Positions 58,916 to 64,000 of a DNA stretch of 64,000 nucleotides are shown piece by piece (within the stretch, counting starts at the first letter, position 1; each line of letters starts with the position of its first letter). The position numbers were made by a program, and so were the translations under genes. Origin of the DNA: Mycolicibacterium palauense (lineage in GTDB: Bacteria; Actinomycetota; Actinomycetes; Mycobacteriales; Mycobacteriaceae); assembly GCF_002592005.1 (NCBI RefSeq), contig NZ_NVQF01000020.1:1-64000 (forward strand), written 5' to 3'. The notes below the pieces were generated by a model. The model searched no databases. It was not told the origin of the DNA and was given only the letters and a program-made list of their open reading frames with translations.

Positions 58916-59704
58916 GTGACACTGTCTGTCGCGCCCAAAGAGATTGACGGCCATGGCCTTCTGACGGGCCGCGTGGTCGTGGTCACCGCGGCGGCCGGGA
59001 CCGGGATCGGCTCGGCCACCGCGCGCCGCGCCCTGGCCGAGGGGGCCGACGTGGTGGTCTCCGACCATCACGAGCGCCGGCTGGGGGAGACCCGCGATCA
59101 GCTGGCGTCCCTGGGACTGGGCCGGGTGGAGAGTGTGGTGTGTGACGTCACCTCCACCGCCCAGGTCGACGCCCTGATCGCCTCGACCACCGCACGGATG
59201 GGCCGGATGGACGTTCTGGTCAACAATGCCGGGCTGGGCGGTCAGACGCCGGTGATCGACATGACCGACGAGGAATGGGACCGCGTCCTCAACGTCACCC
59301 TGACCTCGGTCATGCGCGCCACCCGGGCCGCGTTGCGGTACTTCCGCGAGGCCGGCCACGGCGGCACCATCGTCAACAACGCCAGCGTGCTGGGTTGGCG
59401 GGCACAGCATTCCCAGTCCCACTACGCCGCGGCCAAGGCCGGCGTGATGGCCCTGACCCGGTGCGCCGCGATCGAGGCGGTGGAGTACGGCGTGCGGATC
59501 AACGCCGTGTCGCCGAGCATCGCCCGGCACAAGTTCCTGGAGAAGACCAGTTCGACGGAGCTGCTGGACCAGCTGGCCGGCGGCGAGGCGTTCGGGCGGG
59601 CGGCCGAGCCGTGGGAGGTGGCCGCCACCGTCGCGTTCCTGGCCAGCGAATACTCTAGTTATCTGACCGGCGAAGTCATTTCGGTGTCGAGCCAGCACCC
59701 ATGA
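58916..59704 (+). CDS. Short-chain dehydrogenase (Rv3559c/IpdF-like)
   Basis: A 262-residue SDR: nucleotide motif VTAAAGTGIG, NNAG, catalytic serine in NNASVLG and YAAAK. The orthologue IpdF is assigned to oxidation of a hydroxylated HIP-CoA-type intermediate. GTG 58916 is seven bases after the fadE30 stop. The stop TGA overlaps an ATG that opens the first mini-ORF of the following repeat. Confidence 0.9.
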   Translation: MTLSVAPKEIDGHGLLTGRVVVVTAAAGTGIGSATARRALAEGADVVVSDHHERRLGETRDQLASLGLGRVESVVCDVTSTAQVDALIASTTARMGRMDVLVNNAGLGGQTPVIDMTDEEWDRVLNVTLTSVMRATRAALRYFREAGHGGTIVNNASVLGWRAQHSQSHYAAAKAGVMALTRCAAIEAVEYGVRINAVSPSIARHKFLEKTSSTELLDQLAGGEAFGRAAEPWEVAATVAFLASEYSSYLTGEVISVSSQHP

Positions 59705-59757
59705 GCCGGCGCCGTGAGGATGCAGAGCGCAGCGATGAGGAGGAGCGGCGCTCGTGA
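59701..59757 (+). CDS. MIRU mini-ORF 1 (18 residues)
   Basis: ATG 59701 overlaps the SDR stop. The frame encodes MSRRREDAERSDEEERRS and stops in a GTGA that starts the second mini-ORF. The peptide is charged and has no known function; its translation would pass ribosomes along the operon. Confidence 0.4.
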   Translation: MSRRREDAERSDEEERRS

Positions 59758-59810
59758 CAACGCGCGGTGACGATGCAGAGCGCAGCGATGAGGAGGAGCG
59801 GCGCTCGTGA
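59754..59810 (+). CDS. MIRU mini-ORF 2 (18 residues)
   Basis: GTG 59754 overlaps the stop of mini-ORF 1. The frame encodes MTTRGDDAERSDEEERRS (GTG read as Met) and ends in the GTGA that starts kstR2. It shares its last 12 residues with mini-ORF 1. Confidence 0.4.
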   Translation: MTTRGDDAERSDEEERRS

Positions 59811-60448
59811 CAAGACGTGACGAACTGCTGGAACTGGCCGCGACGATGATGGCCGAGCGCGGTCTGCGCGCGACCACGGTGCGTGATATCGCCGACGCCG
59901 CGGGGATCCTGTCGGGCAGTCTCTACCACCACTTCTCGTCGAAGGAGGAGATGGTCGACGAGGTGCTGCGCACGTTCCTGGACTGGCTGTTCGCGCGCTA
60001 TCAGCAGATCATCGACACCGAGCCCAACCCGATGGAACGGCTCAAGGGACTGTTCATGGCCTCCTTCGAGGCGATCGAACACCATCACGCCCAGGTGGTC
60101 ATCTACCAGGACGAGGCCAAACGACTGTCCACGCAACCCCGGTTCGCCTATGTCGAGGCGCGTAACCGCGAGCAGCGCAAGATGTGGGTCGACGTGCTCA
60201 ACCAGGGTATCGAGGAGGGTTACTTCCGGCCCGACCTGAACGTGGACCTGGTCTACCGGTTCATCCGCGACACCACCTGGGTGTCGGTGCGCTGGTATCA
60301 GCCGGCGCCCAAGTCCGGCCGGGCGCTGACCGCCGAACAGGTGGGCCGCGAGTACCTCGACATCGTCCTGGGGGGCATCACCGAGCCCGGTGGGATAGCT
60401 ACGCAAAAACACGGAATCTCAAAGGAGAGCGATCATGGCCGAGGCTAG
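59807..60448 (+). CDS. kstR2: HIP-pathway repressor KstR2
   Basis: A 213-residue TetR-family repressor released by HIP-CoA. The helix-turn-helix contains VRDIADAAGILSGSLYHHF; the ligand domain retains MASFEAIEHHHAQVVIYQDEA and RDTTWVSVRWY. GTG 59807 lies inside the MIRU-like repeat, whose GAGGAGGAG is its ribosome binding site. The C-terminus runs about 20 residues beyond the usual GGIT end and overlaps fadA6 by 14 bases. Confidence 0.95.
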   Translation: MTRRDELLELAATMMAERGLRATTVRDIADAAGILSGSLYHHFSSKEEMVDEVLRTFLDWLFARYQQIIDTEPNPMERLKGLFMASFEAIEHHHAQVVIYQDEAKRLSTQPRFAYVEARNREQRKMWVDVLNQGIEEGYFRPDLNVDLVYRFIRDTTWVSVRWYQPAPKSGRALTAEQVGREYLDIVLGGITEPGGIATQKHGISKESDHGRG

Positions 60449-61592
60449 CGAGGCATATGTCGTCGACGCGGTGCGCACCGCGGTCGGCAAGCGGAACGGG
60501 GCACTGGCGGGTCTGCACCCGGTCGACCTGGGCGCGGTGGCCTGGCGGGGTCTGCTCGACCGCGTCGACGTCGACCCCGGGGCCGTCGAGGATGTGATCG
60601 CCGGGTGTGTCGACGCCATCGGTGGCCAGGCCGGCAACATCGGCCGGCTGTCCTGGCTGGCGGCCGGCTACCCCGAAGAGGTACCGGGAGTGACGGTGGA
60701 CCGCCAGTGCGGGTCCAGCCAGCAGGCGATCTCCTTCGGGGCCCAGGCGGTCATGGCCGGAACGGCGGATCTGATCGTGGCCGGCGGGATGCAGAACATG
60801 AGCCAGATTCCGATCTCCTCGGCGATGACCGTCGGCGAACAGTTCGGGTTCACCTCGCCGACCAACGAGTCCAAGGACTGGCTGCACCGCTACGGAGACC
60901 AGGAGGTCTCCCAGTTCCGTGGTGCGGAGATGATCGCCGAGCGCTGGAACCTGTCCCGCGAGGAGATGGAACAGTACGCGCTGACCAGCAACGAGCGCGC
61001 TTTCGCCGCCATCCGGGCGGGCCACTTCGACAACGAGATCATTCCCGTCGAGGGGTTCGGTGTCGACGAGTGCCCGCGCGAGACGTCGCTGGAGAAGATG
61101 GCCGGGCTCAAGCCGCTGGCCGAGGGTGGGCGACTGACCGCGGCCATGGCCAGCCAGATCTGCGACGGCGCCTCGGCGGTGCTGCTGGCCTCCGAGCGTG
61201 CGGTCAAGGAGCACGGGCTCACGCCGCGTGCCCGCATCCATCACATCAGCGCGCGCGGTGCCGACCCGGTGATCATGCTGACCGGCCCGATCCCGGCGAC
61301 GCATTACGCGTTGGCCAAGACCGGACTGTCGATCGAGGACATCGACACCGTCGAGATCAACGAGGCCTTCGCACCGGTGGTGATGGCCTGGCTCAAGGAG
61401 ACCGGGGCCGATCCGGAGAAGGTCAACCCCAGCGGCGGCGGGATCGCGCTGGGCCACCCGCTGGGCGCCACCGGCGCCAAGCTTTTCGCCACCATGCTCA
61501 ACAACCTGGAACGCGTGGGTGGCCGCTACGGCCTGCAGACGATGTGTGAGGGCGGCGGCACCGCCAACGTCACCATCATCGAACGGCTCTGA
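60435..61592 (+). CDS. fadA6: Acetyl-CoA acyltransferase (thiolase) FadA6
   Basis: A 385-residue thiolase of the KstR2 regulon, removing an acyl unit from ring-degradation CoA thioesters. The nucleophilic cysteine is in DRQCGSSQQA. NEAFAPV, GHPLGATGA and the second cysteine in CEGGGTAN complete the active site. AAAGGAGAG lies eight bases before ATG 60435, within the end of kstR2. Confidence 0.95.
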   Translation: MAEASEAYVVDAVRTAVGKRNGALAGLHPVDLGAVAWRGLLDRVDVDPGAVEDVIAGCVDAIGGQAGNIGRLSWLAAGYPEEVPGVTVDRQCGSSQQAISFGAQAVMAGTADLIVAGGMQNMSQIPISSAMTVGEQFGFTSPTNESKDWLHRYGDQEVSQFRGAEMIAERWNLSREEMEQYALTSNERAFAAIRAGHFDNEIIPVEGFGVDECPRETSLEKMAGLKPLAEGGRLTAAMASQICDGASAVLLASERAVKEHGLTPRARIHHISARGADPVIMLTGPIPATHYALAKTGLSIEDIDTVEINEAFAPVVMAWLKETGADPEKVNPSGGGIALGHPLGATGAKLFATMLNNLERVGGRYGLQTMCEGGGTANVTIIERL

Positions 61593-61675
61593 GGCACCTC
61601 CGGCGCCCCCGCCGCCGCGCACCCGTGCCCTCGGGCGCCCCTGAGCCGCCCTCACCCGGCCCTCACCCGCCCTTC

Positions 61676-61743
61676 CCGCACCGAACGTGCGCGTGGATCG
61701 ACGCTTTTCGAATTCGGCCGATCTGCGCGCACACTCGGTGCGG
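61676..61743. repeat. Dispersed hairpin repeat, copy B
   Basis: The 25-base arms pair at about 21 positions (CCGCACCGA... with ...TCGGTGCGG) around an AT-richer centre. It shares the exact 15-mer CGCGCACACTCGGTG and overall layout with copy A at 28541-28607. Confidence 0.75.
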
Positions 61744-61786
61744 TCAGGACGGTGCCGCCAGGATGGTGGCGCACACTCGGTGCGGT

Positions 61787-61898
61787 CAGGACGGTGCCGC
61801 CAGGACGGTGCCGCCAGGACGGTGCCGCCAGGACAGTGCCGCCAGGACGGTGCGGTCGGGACGGTGTGGTCGGGACGGTGTGGCCAGGACGGCGCACC
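61787..61898. repeat. 14-bp VNTR-like array, eight units
   Basis: The unit CAGGACGGTGCCGC occurs in three exact consecutive copies, followed by five diverged ones (for example CGGGACGGTGTGGT). The last unit ends two bases before the dehydrogenase stop codon. Confidence 0.93.
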
Positions 61899-61900
61899 GG

Positions 61901-63013
61901 TCAGTGGTCGTGCAGGATCACTCCGCGGATGTTGCGGCCGGCGAGCATGTCGTCGAAGGCCACGTTGATGTCGCCGAGCTTGTACTCGGTGGTGACCGCC
62001 TCGTCGAGCAGCAGCTGACCGTCGCGGTACAGCCTGAGCAGCCGCGGAATGTCCGCCCGCGGGTTCGCCTCGCCGTAGAGGCTGCCCAGCAGGCGCTTCT
62101 GGAACAGCGTGAACATCGCCATCGGCAGCGTCGGGGTCACGTCGGTCATGGATGCGATCGCGGTGAGCACCACGGCGCCGCCCTTGCGCACGCTGTCGAG
62201 TGCCTCGCCGATCATCGCGCCCTCGACGAGCCCGACGGTGAGGATCGTCGAGTCGGCCATCACGCCGTGGGTCAGGTCGGCGGCCAGCGCGGTGGCCTCC
62301 TGCAGCGAGGTGACGAAGTGGGTCGCGCCGAGCTCGAGGGCCTTGTCCCGCTTGTCCTCGACGAGGTCGACGGCGATGATGCGTTCGGCCCCGGCGATAC
62401 GGGCGCCCTGGATCGCCCCGCCGCCCACGCCGCCACATCCCACGATGATGACGGTGTCACCCGGCGCGACCTCGGCGGTGTTGACCGCCGAGCCCCAGCC
62501 GGTGGTGATTCCGCAGCCCAGCAGGCAGGCGCGGTTCAACGGAAGGTCGTCGTCGATCTTGACCAGCGACGCGTCGGACACGACGCCGTACTGGGCGAAG
62601 GTGCCCAGCAGCAGCGCGACGTTGATGTCCTGGTCACCGATGTGGCGACGGTAGGTGCCGTCCAACTGGGTGCCCGCCAGCAGCATGGCGCCCAGATCGC
62701 ACAGGTTCTGGTGCCCGCTGGCACACCACCGGCATCGCCCGCACGCCGGCAGGAAGGAGGCGACGACGTGATCGCCGGCCTTGAGGTCGCGCACTCCCGG
62801 ACCGACCTCCTGGACGACCCCGGCGCCCTCGTGGCCACCGATGACGGGGAAGGGCACCGGGAAGTCGCCGGTGCGCGGGTGATGATCGGAGTGGCACAGA
62901 CCGGTCGCCTCGAAGGACACCAGCACCTCGCCCTCCCGGGGCGGATCGAGGTCGACCTCCTCGATGTTCCAGTCTCCGTTGACCTCCCAGAGCACGGCGG
63001 CGTTCATCTTCAT
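61901..63013 (-). CDS. NDMA-dependent (mycofactocin-type) zinc alcohol dehydrogenase
   Basis: A 370-residue medium-chain dehydrogenase. Catalytic zinc ligands are in GLCHSDHH and GGHEGAG, and the structural zinc cysteines in CGRCRWCASGHQNLC. The nucleotide loop is VGCGGVGGGAIQGA. It fits the NDMA-dependent Rxyl_3153 family, whose tightly bound cofactor is recycled by mycofactocin. ATG 63013 (MKMNAAVLWEVNGDW) has GGGGAA upstream. No mycofactocin genes lie in this window. Confidence 0.88.
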   Translation of the reverse strand: MKMNAAVLWEVNGDWNIEEVDLDPPREGEVLVSFEATGLCHSDHHPRTGDFPVPFPVIGGHEGAGVVQEVGPGVRDLKAGDHVVASFLPACGRCRWCASGHQNLCDLGAMLLAGTQLDGTYRRHIGDQDINVALLLGTFAQYGVVSDASLVKIDDDLPLNRACLLGCGITTGWGSAVNTAEVAPGDTVIIVGCGGVGGGAIQGARIAGAERIIAVDLVEDKRDKALELGATHFVTSLQEATALAADLTHGVMADSTILTVGLVEGAMIGEALDSVRKGGAVVLTAIASMTDVTPTLPMAMFTLFQKRLLGSLYGEANPRADIPRLLRLYRDGQLLLDEAVTTEYKLGDINVAFDDMLAGRNIRGVILHDH

Positions 63014-63114
63014 GCGGCTTCCCCGAATCATCGATGGGTGGCGTGATTGCCCGACGGTCGAAGTCTAGAAAGCCCGCAACGGCCGGGTCGGGCTTTCGCC
63101 GAGGCCGGGGCGCC

Positions 63115-63846
63115 TCAGTGCAGGGCGAGCGCCAGCCCGGCCATCGCGACGATCCAGCTGGCGAAACTGCCCACCAGGAAGTACTCCACCACCTGATCGA
63201 TGCCGGAGCCGTCCTTGTCGTTGCGGCGTTGGGCGCTCAGTTCGGGAAAGCGGATGATGCCCTTGGCGGCCACCACGGCCGAGGCCAGGCCGAGCTGACC
63301 GCCCAGCCCCAGACCCATGATCAGCATCCGCTCCATCGGGCCGAGCAGCCGTCCGCCCCGCAGCCGGTCCGAGGGCTGGGGTTCGCCGGCCGGGCGGACC
63401 GCCCCGACCGCGCCGAGCACCAGCCGAACGAGCTGATTCCCGGTGACCAGCTGCACCAGCAGCGCCCCCACCGCCAGCAGCGCGGTGTCCGGTGCCACCC
63501 CGGCCAGACCCACCCAGGTCAGCCAGTGCGCGGCCGGACCCGTCACCGGCGAACCGAGCCCGGCCAGAACCAGCAGCACCGCGGCCGCACCGCCGAACAC
63601 CGCAAGGGCCGCGCCCTCGTGGCGGCCGGACGCCTCTGCCCGCGCGCCGAGCCACACCCAGGCGGGGCAGGCGCCGGCCGCGGGCACCAACAGCACGACG
63701 TCACCGAGATGCCACAATCCGCACACGGCGGTGGTGACGATCACCGCCGTCACGCCGGCGAGCGCGCCCAGCGCGGTGCGGTCGGTCAGGCGCCGGACGA
63801 TGTCGGCCACCCCGACGGCGACCAGGAACACCCCGAGCGCACTCAT
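63115..63846 (-). CDS. Polytopic membrane protein next to satD
   Basis: A 243-residue protein with about seven predicted helices. A cytosolic-looking loop (AKGIIRFPELSAQRRNDKDGSG) precedes a final pair of helices. GPMERMLIMGLGLGGQL looks conserved-family-like, but I cannot name the family. ATG 63846 abuts the SatD stop (TGATG); GTG 63849 would overlap it instead. Probably co-expressed with the upstream SatD-like gene. Confidence 0.72.
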   Translation of the reverse strand: MSALGVFLVAVGVADIVRRLTDRTALGALAGVTAVIVTTAVCGLWHLGDVVLLVPAAGACPAWVWLGARAEASGRHEGAALAVFGGAAAVLLVLAGLGSPVTGPAAHWLTWVGLAGVAPDTALLAVGALLVQLVTGNQLVRLVLGAVGAVRPAGEPQPSDRLRGGRLLGPMERMLIMGLGLGGQLGLASAVVAAKGIIRFPELSAQRRNDKDGSGIDQVVEYFLVGSFASWIVAMAGLALALH

Positions 63847-64000
63847 CACAGCCGCCGCAACTCCTCGCAGGCGAGCAGGAGGAGATCCAGCCCCGCCCGC
63901 CCGGCGCGCTGGGACACCGCAGACGGGCTGATCCCCTCGGTCATCGCCAACTCCTTCTTCGTCCGACCGGCCCGCAGCCCCCGGAGGATTCGCAGGGACC
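63846..64000 (-). CDS. SatD-like protein, C-terminal fragment
   Basis: The gene runs off the right edge; 51 codons are visible. They encode a helix-turn-helix-like segment, GRTKKELAMTEGISPSAVSQ, then a helical tail ending CEELRRL. SatD-family proteins pair with a small membrane protein, which fits the next gene. Function unknown. Confidence 0.6.
   Translation of the reverse strand, partial: SLRILRGLRAGRTKKELAMTEGISPSAVSQRAGRAGLDLLLLACEELRRL

Larger units (their letters stand above)
59701..59810 (+). repeat. Two-unit MIRU-like element
   Basis: Two 53-bp units share a 42-bp exact repeat (59719-59760 and 59772-59813), beginning GATGCAGAGCGCAGCGATGA. Each unit carries its own GAGGAGGAG ribosome-binding-type stretch and ends with an overlapping GTGA stop/start. 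This design matches mycobacterial interspersed repetitive units, which insert at (A/G)TGA couplings inside operons. Confidence 0.85.
61593..61900. other. Repeat-filled gap between fadA6 and the alcohol dehydrogenase
   Basis: No gene is seen in these 308 bases. About 80 bases of C-rich sequence follow fadA6, then a long imperfect hairpin (61676-61743). A 42-bp direct duplication follows (61727-61768 and 61769-61810 overlapping the array), then a 14-bp array up to the dehydrogenase stop. Confidence 0.85.

Noticed and set aside
59701-59813. Insertion sequence remnant
   Set aside because: No transposase fragment or terminal inverted repeats; the design fits a MIRU-like repeat with coupled mini-ORFs.
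61787-61898. CRISPR array
   Set aside because: Units are contiguous 14-mers without spacers, and no cas gene is present. The other arrays likewise lack spacers.

Overview
The window is a contiguous piece of a high-GC mycobacterial chromosome, most likely a non-tuberculous Mycolicibacterium-type species. The gene order follows the M. tuberculosis block Rv3604c to Rv3556c, including panC-panD-coaX-lysS-lsr2-clpC1, mhuD-lpqF, mutY/canB, disA-radA-lpqE/carD-ispD-ispF-cysS and the cholesterol-degradation genes. It departs from that order at several accessory insertions. Gene assignments rest on reading the protein sequences and recalling families; no database search was run. The first 18 bases match the Tn5/Nextera transposon end, so the left edge looks like an unclipped library adapter at a contig end.

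Region 1 (1-9.5 kb) holds housekeeping genes: pantothenate/CoA synthesis (panC, panD, coaX), a PLP-dependent DSD1-like enzyme, lysyl-tRNA synthetase, the nucleoid protein Lsr2 and the ClpC1 unfoldase with a candidate ClgR operator. Region 2 (9.5-14.3 kb) is a cobalt island. Two operons converge, each headed by its own cobalamin riboswitch: cbtB-cbtA plus an odd histidine-phosphatase-fold protein on the plus strand, and cbiM-cbiN-cbiQ-cbiO on the minus strand. Region 3 (14.3-26.4 kb) carries the lipoprotein LpqF, the haem-degrading enzyme MhuD, an alpha/beta hydrolase, a GlxA-type regulator, MutY, beta-carbonic anhydrase, a NarL-type two-component system, the c-di-AMP synthase DisA, RadA and LpqE. 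Region 4 (26.8-31 kb) is carD-ispD-ispF-cysS-rRNA methyltransferase. Region 5 (31-42 kb) has a penicillin-binding lipoprotein, an ArsB-type permease, a metallo-beta-lactamase-fold protein, PxpA, a zinc regulon (COG0523 GTPase and znuACB around two Zur-like boxes), a LacI-type regulator and a short trehalose-6-phosphate phosphatase.

Region 6 (41.8-61.6 kb) is the cholesterol catabolic cluster. It holds KstR with fadE34, kshB and hsaA-hsaD-hsaC-hsaB under KstR-type operators. It also holds the KstR2 branch for the last two rings: fadD3-fadE31-fadE32-fadE33-aminotransferase on one side, fadE30-SDR-kstR2-fadA6 on the other, with a KstR2 operator between them. The nat gene that follows hsaB in M. 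tuberculosis is missing, and no PPE gene lies between the SDR and kstR2. Region 7 (61.6-64 kb) contains an NDMA-type alcohol dehydrogenase, a membrane protein and the start of the gene for a SatD-like protein.

The most distinctive sequence features are repeats. A two-unit MIRU-like element relays translation by overlapping stop/start codons from the SDR gene through two 18-codon mini-ORFs into kstR2. There is an in-frame triple 27-bp duplication inside fadE32, and short tandem arrays or long hairpins sit at most 3' ends where two genes converge. No tRNA, rRNA, CRISPR, insertion sequence or prophage gene was seen.
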